Of a stretch of DNA of 64,000 bases, positions 1-11,415 are shown piece after piece (positions within the stretch are counted from its first letter, which is position 1; the number at the start of each line of letters is the position of its first letter). The position numbers and the translations under genes are program-made. The notes under the pieces were generated by a model. That model saw nothing but the letters and a program-made list of their open reading frames with translations. It was not told the DNA's origin and ran no database searches. This DNA is from Acestrorhynchus altus (lineage: Eukaryota > Chordata > Actinopteri > Characiformes > Acestrorhynchidae). The DNA is taken from the NCBI GenBank assembly GCA_034509495.1, contig CM067509.1, forward strand, positions 1,742,180 through 1,806,179, given 5' to 3'.

Positions 1-625
1 GGGAAAGTCACATATTACAGCAGCACAATAAACAACAAAGAGCAGAAAGAGCAAATATTTATTATTATTATTTATATATTTATATATTTATTTATATTTA
101 TTTAAATACAATGAACTAAAAACAACTACTGAGCTGCACAACAAATAATGTGCTGCTGAGTATTAAGTATGTAATATGTAATTACATAAACAATATGCAG
201 GTAACAGTTGGAGCAATACAGTACGAATGAAGGCTCGGTAAGCACATGTGATGGTAAAGTATCTGTGCAAAAGATATGAATAGAAGATCTAAATATTGAC
301 CGTGTGAAGGGGTGTGAGTAGATGTCCAGCCGTTCAGTGAGTCTGTGAGTGTGTGCATGTGTTGATAAAGTGTCAGTGCAATGACTGGTTAGAAGGAGTA
401 GTGACTCCATAGCCATATTCAGTGAGTATATCCTGTTAGTGGCTCAGTGTGTGATAATGTCCGGACACAATGAAGAGGAGCTGTACGGTGTAATCGCTTT
501 TGGTACAAACAAACTCCTGTACTGCTTCTTGCTACAGCGATGCTGAATGAGTCTGTTGAACGGGCTCTGCTGTTTGACCAGTAAGTCACATCAAGAGGAT
601 GGAACAGAGCAAGAGTGGTTCCAGC
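1..625 (-). mobile_element. LINE 3' end (ORF2 C-terminus plus 3' UTR), truncated by window edge
   Basis: On the minus strand, 625 to about 470 translates, with frame errors, to the end of a non-LTR retrotransposon ORF2; the recognisable tail is SLFVPKAITPYSSSSL. About 420 to 1 is AT-rich 3' UTR. The stretch around 195-370 closely matches 17290-17480, the 3' UTR of a second copy of the same family, which supports the call. The copy is 5'-truncated, as usual for target-primed insertion, and dead. The family belongs with jockey-group fish LINEs (L2/CR1/Rex1-like); the exact family name is inferred. Confidence 0.65.
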
Positions 626-640
626 AAAAAAAAAAAAAAG

Positions 641-755
641 ATATATATGTATAATATATATGTATAATATATATGTATAATATATATGTATAATATATGT
701 ATAATATATGTATAATATATATGTATAATATATACACACACACACACATCCAATC

Positions 756-785
<30 letters not shown>
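641..785. repeat. AT-rich tandem repeat with (CA)n and (TA)n
   Basis: A short run of about seven near-identical units of roughly 14 bp containing TATATATGTATAA, followed by (CA)n at 733-748 and (TA)n at 763-785. It directly follows a poly-A run at 626-639. Confidence 0.9.
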
Positions 786-786
<1 letters not shown>

Positions 787-1483
787 AAAATTAGTGTGCT
801 TGGGATTTTTTCAGTATGCATTCAGGCTCAGAGTAGCTTCTAAATGAAAGGGACTCAAGAAAGCTTTTGGACTTTTGGACCACAAATAGACATCGTCAAT
901 GTCCAGTGAAAAACATGTATCTCCAAAATGCCAACTTTACAGATAAAATTGCTCTTAACTTTGGAAGTTAATGACAAATACTAGTAATTAACTGTTATAA
1001 TTAACTGGTCTATTCACCCAGAAGCATTTGCAAAGCACACAGAGGAGCTAAACGGTTCAACCCAAGGAGACATCTAAAACCGGAGATACATGGTTCTCAT
1101 TGGACAGCAGCAATATGCATTAATGGTGCTACTTTTCAGACTTTACAGTAGGTTGTCAAAGTTACTTTGGCAGTGAGACATAAAGGCAGATTGAATACCT
1201 AGCTAAGTGGAACTGAATTGTGAATAACAGAGCACTCCCGATTACAGTTTACATTGTTAAAGAGCTTTTTGATTGGTATGAAAGATTTTGGTCCTGAAGA
1301 TTTAATAATTATGAAAATGTGTTTACATACAAAAATATAGATATGAGAGACAACCGAATCTATGACAGATTTGGAGATGACGAAGGCCAACCAGAATGGG
1401 GGAAAAAGACAAAGATTTCATGGACAGTCACTAGGGGGAGCCCAAGAGGCCAAGCATTGTGGTCAGAGCAAGTAAATACACTG
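786..1483. other. No recognised feature
   Basis: AT-rich sequence without a convincing coding frame or repeat signature. It begins next to a (TA)n tract and ends at the MITE that starts at 1484. Confidence 0.5.
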
Positions 1484-1957
1484 TATATCCAAATGTTTGT
1501 GGACACCCTGTCTAATGAATGTATTCAGCAACTTTAAGCTGCACCCAAAGCGGACAGAGATGTGCAAATGCAAACAGTGTAATCCCTGCAGAGAAACACT
1601 GCCAATAGAATAGGACTCTCTGGAAAAGATAAACATGAACCTATTGTTGTCATGCCTAATGAGTGGGCTCGTGGGGTATAAAGCCTTACAGCATTAAGCT
1701 GTGGAGCTCTTGATGCTCCACTCAATCCTTTTAAGATATGTTGGAGAATTTTGTTGTTGAAGAAAATGTTGGATGGTGGGGAGGTGGGGTGGTGATCATC
1801 CAACATTAACACTAACACTCTTGTCACTGAATGCAGTGACATCCTCAGAGCAATGCTCCATCTATTAGAAATTATTAGGAAGCCTTCTCTGGACAGTAGA
1901 GACAGTTACTCCAACAAACCCTTTTTAATACCCTTGAGAAGAAAGCCGGTGTCCCTA
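1484..1957 (-). mobile_element. Non-autonomous Tc1/mariner-like MITE
   Basis: It starts with CCAAATGTTTGTGGACACC and ends with GGTGTCCC, an inverted-repeat pair of the kind found at the ends of fish Tc1/mariner elements. The interior (for example the motif AGAATAGGACTCTCTGGA) is an inverted, diverged relative of the element at 51280-51620. No transposase frame is present. Element type comes from terminal and internal similarity; superfamily is inferred. Confidence 0.6.
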
Positions 1958-2429
1958 AAACCTAAAAGTCCCTAAAAATCCATAACATCTATATACTGTA
2001 CTGCTCAAAGAGAAAATATCAGGGCTGTCAGAATCAATATCAATATAAATCAGGTCTTTATTATACAATCAGATGCTGAAATGTGGACCGATTCACATTA
2101 TCGGTAAATTGTCACCCACTGAGATCAACAGTCATACATAAGGCCTGTTCTGCTATTTTTGAGCACTTCTATATATTGTATAAAAACATGATATAAGGTG
2201 TAATTTAAAATAAACCACACATTTGCAGGCTGTGCAGTAATCATTTTCACTTTGAAAATCAATATGTGATTTTGTTTATAACAATATACAGCACTTTGAA
2301 AAGTTGAGCATAAAGCATTTTGTAAGGAACCCCTGTGCGCCTGCTCATTTCTACTCAGTCAGGGTTTCTGGAAGGTTCTTGTGAGAGGTGTCTCCACAGT
2401 TTCATTGAAGAACCTCCAGAGGATCTTGT
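1958..2429. other. No recognised feature
   Basis: Unique-looking AT-rich sequence between a MITE and a Tc1 relic. Its last ~80 bp may belong to the 5' side of the Tc1 relic but are too diverged to assign. Confidence 0.4.
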
Positions 2430-2945
2430 ACTTTTTACTTAATTTGATGAATCTGGATTTCTGCTTAGAATTTGGTACCAACACTGGTACCATCATGAAC
2501 CTGACCTGCCTTGTGTAAACAGGTGGACAGGTGAGGTGGTGTACCAGTGTGAGAAATGTTGTTGAATGCCATTAAGAATAATCATGAATCTATTGAATGC
2601 TGCATCTTATGTAAGTATTGTTGCTGATCTCTTAATCTACCCACCATAGCGTCTTAAAAATGTCAAAAACATCTGATGATGGACATGAACATGGCAATGT
2701 GTTCAGTGTTCTTCAGTTCTTCAGTATTCCCAGTCATTGATTGAGAATCTAGTAGAACAGTTCGGGGCGTGCTGGTGCAGAAGATCCACAGGGTGAAATT
2801 GCTGCTGCATTTGTGTAATGCAGTCATGTCAACAAGTACCAGCATCTCAAAGGAATGTTTCTACCATCCTGTGGTACCCATGCCAAGAAGCTTTCAGGGC
2901 AAAAAGAGGACTACCTGGTATTAATAGGTCTTTCTAAGAAAGTGC
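2430..2945 (+). mobile_element. Tc1-like transposase relic (3' half)
   Basis: The nucleotides track the catalytic half of a fish Tc1-like transposon. A TTTGATGAATCT segment corresponds to the W-S-D-E-S region with the first catalytic Asp. The 3' end preserves the stretch encoding a diverged MSTSTSISKECF-like segment near 2822-2860. There are several stops and frameshifts, so it cannot make protein. It belongs to the same subfamily as the minus-strand relic at 6681-7110 (recognisable there as VTWSDESLLLRLTDGR). Confidence 0.6.
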
Positions 2946-3815
2946 TTGTTGGGTGTATTTTTAAAGGGAAAATTCAGAACATGTCGTAAAAGCTAAATTC
3001 CAAGTTTAACAGCGTGTTTTTCTACAAGCAGTGGATCAAAGTGGTTCAATGTAAAACCTTACACCAGAAATTCAAAAAACAGTAACTCCTCCAGTTCTGC
3101 ATTCATTAGAAAGATCTCCAAACTGTTTTACTGATGAACACATAATAATCCAACTGACCGCACTATGCCTCATTTTCAGCCAGGCTTATTTTCTCCAGAG
3201 TAAACTCTCAGACGAATCGTATTCATATTCAAAACATTCTGCGGAACGTAAATAAATGTGGCGTTAAGTAATAAAGTATGTTTTAAGCAATATCTTATCT
3301 ATTACTTACCGAACTGCTTAGAAGGTTTATACAGTGCGAGTGCAAATGAAGGGCTGAGAAGATTTTTCAGACCAGCAAAGATCAAATGCAAAAGCTGTTT
3401 CTGAAACCCCGTCCATAGATCCTGAACACTCCTGCAGTCATAATACATTCTTTAGGGATTTCTCCAGAGTACTTTAAAATGATCCCAGCAAAGCCATATT
3501 CACTCTAACCTGTGGCTCCATTAAGAGGCCTTGGCTTCTGCTTTAGTGCCTCACTTATCGCCACCATATCACATAAGCAAAGATTTGTAGCATCAGCATA
3601 TTGCTTTCACTTCACAATATCGTGTGATGGCAGAAATAACCATCATATAGCCATTCTTTTATGAGCTGTCCTGCAAGAGCACATCCAGCAGTATTTATTG
3701 GGTGTTATAAGGCCACTGATAAAGACAGTTCAGTTTTTAAACTCAGCAATATGATGTAGGACTAAGAACCCTGGGAAATATGTTGGAAAGTTGTGCTTTC
3801 CTACACACACACACA
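2946..3815. other. No recognised feature
   Basis: No coding frame or known repeat recognised. A (CA)n tract at 3804-3829 marks its right edge. Confidence 0.5.
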
Positions 3816-4109
3816 CACGCACACACAGCGGATATGACACAGCAGTGCTGCTGGAGTGTTTAAACACTGTTTCCACTCACTGTCCACTCACTGTCTGATC
3901 TATTAGACACTCCTACTTAACTGCTCCACCCTTGTAGATGTAAAATCAGAGACAGGGTCTCATCTGTTACTGCACATTTTGTGTTGGTCCTTCTCTACTC
4001 CTGTACCAGCACAACACACAAAAACACACCGCCTTCGTTTCAGTGTCACTGCAGTGCTGAAAATGACCCACCAATCACATAATACCTGTATTATGTAATC
4101 ACATAATAC
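3816..4109. mobile_element. Palindromic MITE, internally deleted copy
   Basis: Shares its core (ACAGCAGTGCTGCTGGAGTG, then TTTAAACACTG and TTAGACACTCCTAC) with the fuller copy at 10378-10815. The right end, with a TCAGTGTCACTGCAGTGCTG motif, is also present, but the middle is shorter. There is no coding capacity. A 15-bp motif (ATCACATAATACCTG) is duplicated at about 4075 and 4099 at its right edge. hAT-like affiliation is a guess from recalled fish repeats. Confidence 0.6.
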
Positions 4110-4965
4110 CTGGAAAAATGAATCCCATCTGATCTGAAGAGATTTTGGTCTCATCTGACCAAGGAATGCGATCTCAAAAGGGCTGGTTTTTCACATGTCT
4201 TTCAGAAAAAGTCTTTTTTCTGCTTTGGTTTCCAACATGGTCAGCATATGCTCGAACGAATCCTCTATGCAAGATGCACTTCATGGTACCTTTTGGAACT
4301 TTTCACCCCAGTCTGCTGCTGTATGGAGTTGGCCAAAGAAGCACTCGCTCTTTGGTTTCCTTCCAAAACTACATGGTGCTCATCACAAAGGGTAAGTTTA
4401 GGTCTTCGTTCAGGATGCTTCAGCTTACTTATCACATTGCCAGTCGTCTTAAAAGTCTGAGTGACCTTGGCCACAGTATTCATGCTGACTAAGTAATGAG
4501 GAATTTATTCATTTGTATCCAAGGCCTCTCCTACGCAGCAAAATTAGTCTTTTTCTCAAATCTAAAGGAAGTTCTTCGCAATGTTGTACCCGTTTAGAGA
4601 CTCCACAGAGCCCAAAGGTTTTATATGGATTGTTCTTGCCCTATTTATATTAATTTAGTGATCAGGATCATTTGGCTTTACCTGCAATCACTAATTATCC
4701 AACTCAGCTTTGAGAATGGAATTTTTTTAAGTTTTAATTAGATTACTTATAAGGGTGTACTCATTTTTGAACTTTCAGGTTTCACATAATTACACATTGA
4801 CTTGCAAGATGTGGCTTGAAAGTGAATGTTTGATAAAGTGGAACATTTGATATTTTTTTTTTAATTAGGAATATAAGAAATCATTTAAGCCTACTTTAGA
4901 AATTAACTGAGCAATTGTGAAATATGTGATGGCTGTTTAAGGGTGTACTCATTTCTAGCCCTTTG
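4110..4965 (-). mobile_element. Tc1-like transposon, N-terminal half of transposase
   Basis: The minus strand at 4483-4265 reads as a paired-like helix-turn-helix region, with segments VAKVTQTFKTTGNVISKLKH, RRPKLTLCDEHHVV and ELANSI-like SLANSIQQQTGVK. This is the DNA-binding part of a Tc1/Tc3-type transposase. Near 4150 a WSDETKI-like segment marks the start of the catalytic domain, where similarity stops. GGGTGTACTCATTT occurs at 4754 and again at 4942, consistent with the subterminal and terminal copies known in this Tc1 type. The catalytic half is missing. Confidence 0.7.
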
Positions 4966-5164
4966 GATGCAAGGAACTTGGACTCCAGTGATAGGAATAT
5001 TATGTTTCTCTGTAAGATGATGAGCAGAAGGCAGCTCAGTGTCGGCACTGTGGTTCAGTCACCTCAACTAAAGGACCTGTTTCTGCATTATTATATCTTT
5101 CAATCCAAGATCTGCACTGTTCTATTCTTTTTCAGGATCAGGATCTTTCCATGTCGAACCATGG
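4966..5164. other. No recognised feature
   Basis: Short unique stretch between a Tc1 relic and a TTAA-family fragment. Confidence 0.4.
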
Positions 5165-5330
5165 TGGTCATAATTATGTGATGAATTATCAGTGAGTAAT
5201 CAAGCCCAGAAAGCAGCTAAAGACTAATTTCCCACTTAATCATACTTAAAATGCCAAAGGAACCTTCCAGTGCATGTTTACTGCTCTGTCCATGTGAACA
5301 TGCTCAACCTGCAACCAGTCTCCTGTATGC
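5165..5330 (-). mobile_element. TTAA-associated element, internal fragment
   Basis: On the reverse strand, ATGCCAAAGGAACCTTCCAG and TTTACTGCTCTGTCCA match the 3' interior of the family whose best copy is at 13453-14224. Neither terminus is clear. Confidence 0.5.
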
Positions 5331-6179
5331 CTAACGTTAGCAAGCTGGAATAGGTGAAGAGATCAATTTTGTTGTACATTATAGGGTGTAGTGGCAGAAA
5401 AACCCAATTTAGCTAAGATTAGTTAGGCAGGCAGTCGACTGCTCACATGCAGGTTGAAAGTTGAATGATGAAAAGCTGAGATTTTCCACAGGTTTCATAA
5501 GACGGTATTTGGCAGCTCATAACAATTCAATTATCTTTAATGTGTTTGGAATGTGATGTAGATGACAAATGGGCAAAATATGCTTTCGCAGTGTGTGCGT
5601 AATGTTTCCCTCGCTGCACACCTTAATCTTCAGGAGCTTGAATTGTAGCATTTCTGGATCAGCCATTAGTGAGTACTAATCATCCGTTTACTGGCATTCA
5701 CTAGATCATCACATGTGAGGAGCAAAAGCTTTAAACATAACTGTACTGAAACCATCAAAGGTATTTTCAAGAATACACACCTTATTGACAAACCTCTGCT
5801 GAATACAAATATGCCTTACAAATCAATTTGATAAGCCTCTCTGTACCTGTAGCTTTATCAGATCATGTCATTTCAAGTCCGTTGTTTTGGCTATTGCTCC
5901 ATTCCAAGCCATCCACCACCATGTTTCTCCATAATGATTTTATTATTTGAAGCATGGGCATATTGCCAGTTCCACGACTTAGATCTCTCACATCATACAG
6001 TCCTACCTGTGCAGGAAGGGGTTCACTCTTACAATCTGAGATCCACCCTTTGTGGGCAGTTATATGTCCTTTTCTAGGCTCTATAATTCACAATATCAGA
6101 GATCGCAGTAACTTACAGCCATGCAACACATATCATAACTACAGGGCAACTGAAATAAATACCAGTATAAAAGCCAAAT
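5331..6179. other. No recognised feature
   Basis: Mostly AT-rich, apparently unique sequence. Frames of about 70 codons at 5865-6181 overlap each other, look like no protein I know, and have no promoter or splice context. Confidence 0.4.
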
Positions 6180-6545
6180 GAGCTTCCAGTGCATGTTTAC
6201 TGCTCTGTCCACATGTACATGCTCAACCTGCATATAGACTCTGGTTGATCAGGAGGAAAGGGTGAGGCTGATGACATCACTGAAAGACACAAATAACCAG
6301 ATATTTGGTTATAGAAGAAATCAGGATTGGAGGGCCTGTTTGCTCTCTTTCTGTGCGCACATTGTTTAAATTTAAGAAGAAGTCCAAACAATGGATTATA
6401 CCAAGAATACTAACAAATATATACAATTGTTTTTTGGTCCACTGTCACGTAAATATGTTTTAGAATTAATTAATCAAAGTCCATTGCATTTTCAGCTCAA
6501 AACTCTTCAGAGATGCAAAGTGTTTTAGTCCTTATAAAGCTTTTT
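6180..6545 (-). mobile_element. TTAA-associated element, partial copy
   Basis: Reverse-strand match to the 3' two-thirds of the family at 13453-14224. Markers are CTTCCAGTGCATGTTTACTG, the region around a diverged AATATCTGGGTCAGTGAT-like segment, and TTTCAGCTCAAAACTCT. Both termini are lost. Confidence 0.55.
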
Positions 6546-7110
6546 AAAACAAATAAATCATGTGGACGCAAGTAAATATGAGACTTACTATGAGAATAAT
6601 GAGAAGAATGGCAAATACTTTTAAATAGCATTAGAAGAGACGTGAAAATGACACAAGGCCAGTATACAGCAGAGCATATATTAGTGGAACGTATATATTA
6701 CGTGTAGCCAAAGTCTGATCCTACCATCTGTGAGCCTCAGTAGAAGAGATTCATCAGACCAGGTTACATTTCTGCAGTTTTCGACTGTCCTGTTTGTGTG
6801 AGCCTGTGCCCACTGTAGCTTTCTGTTCTTGACGGACAGAAGTGGTACCCAAAGTGATCTTCTGCTGTTGTAACCTATCTGCCTCAAGCTTGGACGTGTT
6901 GTTCATTCTGAGGAGCTTTTCTGCTCACCACAATTGTGTAGAGTGGTTATCTGAGTTACTGTTGCCTTTTGGTAGCTCCAATCAGGCTGGTTATTCTCCA
7001 CTGACTTCCATCAACAAGGCATTCCCATCTGCAGAAGTGGCAAAACTCACGTTTTTAGTATACGATTCTAAGGAACTCCAAAGTCTGGAAATACGACCTG
7101 GTCCCAAGAG

Positions 7111-8221
7111 GCCCAAAATGCTCCAGTCACACTGTTATATCTAACTTAATTTTTGCTCTTTCACTTACTTTAACTATTTTCTTTTCACCATGGCTATTGT
7201 TTCTATCAACCTGTAATCTACAAACCTTTTGTCGTTTTTGACCCCCATCCAAGCTGGCTGAACGAGATTTTAGGTAGGAAAAAGGATGTGTTCCACAACA
7301 ACGTGCTGAAGGAAACACCAATCAGTTGCTGCACTGCAAGACACTCTGGGTGATGCAGACTGGGACCAGCTCCAAGAACATTAATGTGTTCACGGAAATG
7401 GTTGTGGGATTTATTGGGAAATTATTGGATAATACAGCCCCAAAAACCACAGTCAGAACATTTCCCAGCAGCAACCGTGGGTGAATAAAACCATCCACAA
7501 TTCTCCTGCACCACTGCCTACAGTGCAGGACTGACTAGCAGTGACATGTACTCTTATAAGACTGTACGCAATGGAGTGAGAAGGGCACTGAGAGAGATGA
7601 AACAGCGAGACGGGACAAAACTAGAGTCATGGTTCCTGCAAAGTTGCTCTAGAATCATGTGGCAGGGGCTGCAGAAGATTAACAGATTACAAAAGCCCAC
7701 TTTGATTCATGCCAGCAAACAGTTACAAAAGCAGGTCACTGCTAGTTGTACCATGTATTGTTATGTTTATCATAAATTAACTTTGTGTCTGACTTGACAG
7801 ATGTGGCTGAAAAACCATTTCAGAATGTGTACAATATGTATTAAATATAGTGCCTTTGCATAAATACCCGACACTAATCAGAATGTAGAAATCATTTTGA
7901 ATGCAGAATGTTAATAAACATCATAATAATAATATACCAATAATAATTAATAAACCAATAATAATTACATTACCTCAATCTACACCTTAACCTAAACCTA
8001 ACCCTAACTATTACCCCAACCCAATCTGTAACCTACTTACCCTAAACTTAATTTAGCCTATCCATAACCATAGTAGACTATGAAATTCTTACAGTTTCTG
8101 CACAAGATTCTGTCCAATTCCAAAAGTGTACGTCATACGAGCTTGTTTGTATTTGCTACCAGTGGACAAATGTTTCTGTAAATCATGCAAACGTTATGGA
8201 TGTCATGGGGTACATGTACAT
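7111..8221 (+). mobile_element. LINE ORF2 linker fragment within a Tc1 relic
   Basis: About 7240-7720 (+) resembles the region between the endonuclease and reverse-transcriptase domains of fish jockey-group LINEs. Markers are ARHSG/DADWDQLQEH, QQQPWVNKTI and, in another frame, YKTVRNGVRRALREMKQRD followed by RIMWQGLQKIN, equivalent to the family's SMWQGIQ-I-DYK stretch. Frames shift repeatedly and neither catalytic domain is present. Past 7760 no LINE sequence is recognisable, so the exact insertion ends are uncertain. Confidence 0.5.
7985..8008. repeat. Telomere-like short tract
   Basis: CCTTAACCTAAACCTAACCC then TAAC contains one exact CCTAACCCTAAC stretch with degenerate flanking copies of the vertebrate CCCTAA hexamer. 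It is too short to be sure it is an interstitial telomeric remnant. Confidence 0.4.
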
Positions 8222-8465
8222 CATTTATGAGATCCTCAAGCCTGCCCTTCTGACACCAACAATCATACCATGCTCAGAATTGCTGAAATGACTTTTTTCC
8301 TCATTTTGATGGTTAATGCAAACATATCCTGACATTGATGCACCTATATGATGGGCCTATACATATCTATATGATTTGATGCATTGCTCTGCTGCCACCT
8401 TATTAGCAGTTCATACAAAGTAAATCAGCAGGTGGACAAGTGTTCCTATTAAAATGCATCTTATT

Positions 8466-9849
8466 AATTAACTTATCTCGTGTTTTTTTCAGCCCTACAA
8501 TCAAATGTATGTGAAATGAATCTCAATTCCATTAATAAGAATGGAAAATATAACTCCCCAATCTCTGAGGTCTTATGGAAGAAGACAATGTGGTGGGATA
8601 ATTGTACTGTAATTTTGTGCGGCTGGTATTGCATTATGAGTTACATCACTAGCCTTTACATGGCAGACTTATGACAATGTCCACTTCCTGAGTAATGATC
8701 TAACAGGATCATTTGGGATCCAAAAACACTACCAAATTGTTTTAGTGGGTTGTCTTCATGTGGAATTGTGAGACAAGCAGAGCCACTTGGGGCACCAAAG
8801 GTACAACTAAGAGTAAATATCTTGTCCTGGGATTTTAATATGTGACCTACTGGATTGTCTCACTTCTCTTTACAATGGGTTACTGGTCCCACTGCACAGG
8901 TTCTCTTGAGCACTAACATATCTGAGGTGCCCTGGAATAATAATATCCCTTTGCTGCACTGAAGTGGCAGCCTATCTCTCCAGGTGTGAAGTCGTAATTG
9001 TGCGGTAGTGAGTGTGAGAATCGCTGTATAGCATACATTACACAACATTATTTGCCTGTGACCCATTGTTTTGTGGATGCAGCTGTGTGCAAACTACATA
9101 AGCAGTTGCAGATGAGGATCACATACACTACATGGTCTTCCACCTTGAGAAGATCATAGATATTTGTGCTGAAGCTCTTCCGCGTATATTTCCCACCTTC
9201 TCATGCAAATAATTAACACCATTATGTCCAAACATCGTTATATCTCCGCTACACTGAAGCTGAATAAGCTGCAGTGTTGTTGGTTTTGCAGAAAAAGGAA
9301 GTGGAGAACAAGATGATCTAACCAACTAGCAGATATATGCATTCAAATGAAGGCCCCATACTCAACCACAGCCACGTCAAGGTCAATATTCTCTCTTCTT
9401 TCTCCACAAAATCCCTCTTTAGCCCAGTTCACCCTGTTCACTATTGTTTTGGTTGTTTGCATCACTCTCCTCAAGGGTTTTCTTCCACAACTGTGTTTTT
9501 CTCCACATTGCTCCAGCTAGTTGTTTACAGAGGAACACACACAAGAAGATTCACCTGTGACAGTTCATTATATACTGGAGTTCTAAAGTAGGAAACTCAG
9601 ACATACTTCTTGTAGCATTTGTTTAAAACAAGTGTCACACAAAACCCTTTTCCATTGATAACTTACTCTTTTGCTGTTCGAGCCCTGGTTTGTGCACCAC
9701 TAAATTCAGCTCCTTATATTCCCTCTATTCCAAATGTTTATGTTCTCACTGGTCGCTAGGAAAGCAGAAATGCCTCTGATCAGCTGCTGTCTACTTCACC
9801 AACCCCCAACGCAGCATGGGTCTCATCACCTTCTTCTCATACACTACTG
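8466..9849. other. No recognised feature
   Basis: No repeat or gene recognised. Frames of 60-85 codons (for example 8480-8674, 8860-9066 and 9337-9591) have no familiar motifs and are of chance length. Confidence 0.45.
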
Positions 9850-9894
9850 GTCAAAGGTTTTAGAACACCCAATAAGGGTTCTGAAACTTTTGAC
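9850..9894. repeat. Near-perfect hairpin (possible MITE terminus pair)
   Basis: GTCAAAGGTTTTAGAACACC and GGGTTCTGAAACTTTTGAC are inverted copies of about 19 bases around a five-base loop. The arm resembles the terminal sequence of fish Tc1-like elements, so this may be two element ends brought together by an extreme internal deletion. Confidence 0.5.
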
Positions 9895-10114
9895 ACTGTG
9901 ACAGTACCCTATTTCAACTTCCTACAATTTGTTGGAACCATGCAGAAATGTTCACTTTGATATGGACTGAGACCAGCTGGTCAGCTTGGTCAGACTAAAG
10001 TTTGGTCCTATGGTCCAGACCAGGCACCATTATGCCTGCTAGTTTGGTTTGGACTAAATTGAAATCTGACCATATCTGTAATGGCACCCTTACACTCCAC
10101 AAAAGGTCCAGATG

Positions 10115-10330
10115 TCAATCAATCAATCAATCAAATTTTATTTATATAGTGCTTTTTACAACAGGAAGTTGTCACAAAGCAGCTTTACAAGGATCTGGGT
10201 CCGAGCCTCAAATGAGCAGCCAGTGGGCAAACAGTGGCAAGGAAAAACTCCCTCAGTTTTGGAGGAAGAAACCTTGAGAGGAACCAAGGCTCAAGAGAGG
10301 AACCCATCCTCCTCTGGTCGTCAGATGTGA
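10115..10330 (+). repeat. Dispersed repeat with (TCAA)n head
   Basis: It begins with (TCAA)n at 10117-10135, followed by TTTATTTATATAGTGCTTTT and, later, CAAGGAAAAACTCCCTCAG and GGAACCCATCCTCCTCTGG. I recognise this combination as a very common interspersed fish repeat, but I cannot assign it to a class. The overlapping open frames here come from the repeat. Confidence 0.6.
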
Positions 10331-10377
10331 GGTCTCCAAACTTCCCCCACAAAAAAGTTTATAAAAGTATGTTATTA

Positions 10378-10815
10378 GACAGGACCCCACAGGACCACCA
10401 CAGAGCAGGTATCATTTGGGTGGTTGGTTATTCTCAGCAGTGACACTGACATAGTAGTGGCATGTTAGTGTGTGTTATATTGGTATGAGTGGATCTGACA
10501 CAGCAGTGCTGCTGGAGTGTTTAAACACTGTATTCACTATATTAGACACTCCTACCTAATTGCTCCACCATCTGTTTCTGCACAGTTTGTGTTGGTCTTC
10601 CGCTACTCCTTCATAAGTGCTCACAGGACGCTGCCTACAGGACACTGTAGGCTAGATATTTGTGGTTCATCTAGTCCAACACTGACACTGAGGGCTTTAA
10701 ACACTCCAGCAGCACTGCTGTGTCTGTTCCACTCGTACCACTCGTACCAGCTCAATGCATGCTTTTTGGATGGTCCCTTGGGGTCCTGACCATTGAAGAA
10801 CAGGGTGGGAACAAC
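10378..10815. mobile_element. Foldback (palindromic) MITE
   Basis: The left arm at 10482-10524 and right arm at 10697-10739 are inverted copies of about 43 bp; both contain the ACACAGCAGTGCTGCTGGAG core or its complement. The arms flank a ~170-bp centre. The left margin has AGGACCACCACAGAGCAGG, and the right margin has GGTCCTGACCATTGAAGAAC after a small internal deletion near 10760. No coding capacity. A shorter relative lies at 3816-4109. Confidence 0.65.
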
Positions 10816-11315
10816 GAGGTGTTCATGATGTTATGTCTAATTGGTGTATCAGGTATCAATTGTTCAGATATTGGATGTATTAAAAACGGGACAAAATGGA
10901 CAAAAACACCAGGCAGGTCTTGTATGATGTCCTCTAATAGGCAGTGGGCAGTGCCTACCAACAGTGGTTCAAGAAAAGACAGCAGGTTAGTGACATGGTC
11001 ACAGGCATCTAAGGCTCACTGATGTGACCCTGGAGGCCCCAGCTCTCCTGGCTGATAATTTAAGCTATTACCGTATGTATACTACTATACATTGTGGCAG
11101 GAGGAAGGCAGAGTGGCTGATTCTCCTGCTTGTTTGTGAACAGTGCTCCTCCCATGATCAAGAAAGCTGCAGCTTGTTCATGAAGGAGCAAGATAAAAGA
11201 CTCCGAACTAGAAAGGTATTGTTTGTGAGTGGATTTGGTGACTTGGCACTTTATGAGTAAATAAAACATGTTTGGGTAGACTCACACTGGTGTCTGTGTG
11301 TGTATTAGAGTTGAT
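10816..11315. other. No recognised feature
   Basis: Unique-looking sequence. The short frames here (up to 78 codons) show no recognisable protein. Confidence 0.4.
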
Positions 11316-11317
<2 letters not shown>

Positions 11318-11387
<70 letters not shown>

Positions 11388-11415
11388 TATATATACACAT
11401 ATATACACTATATAC
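11318..11415. repeat. (CA)n(TA)n compound microsatellite
   Basis: About 12 CA units followed by about 19 TA units, with further ACATATATA variants. The apparent peptides here are translated microsatellite. Confidence 0.95.

Larger units (their letters stand above)
6681..8465 (-). mobile_element. Tc1-like relic, apparently split by a later insertion
   Basis: Minus strand 6887-6681 encodes IGYNSRRSLWVPLL, KNRKLQWAQAHTN and NVTWSDESLLLR, the start of a Tc1-type catalytic domain with its first Asp. The upstream part of the same element continues through about 7110. Similarity then stops and resumes near 8222 (CTGACACCAACAATCATACC), running to about 8465 in the expected order and orientation. The intervening ~1.1 kb contains LINE-like coding sequence. 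Both halves are badly decayed. That they are one element is inferred from order and recalled family structure. Confidence 0.6.

Noticed and set aside
126..757. Frames of 96 and 112 codons on the minus strand
   Set aside because: They lie in LINE 3' UTR and an AT microsatellite.
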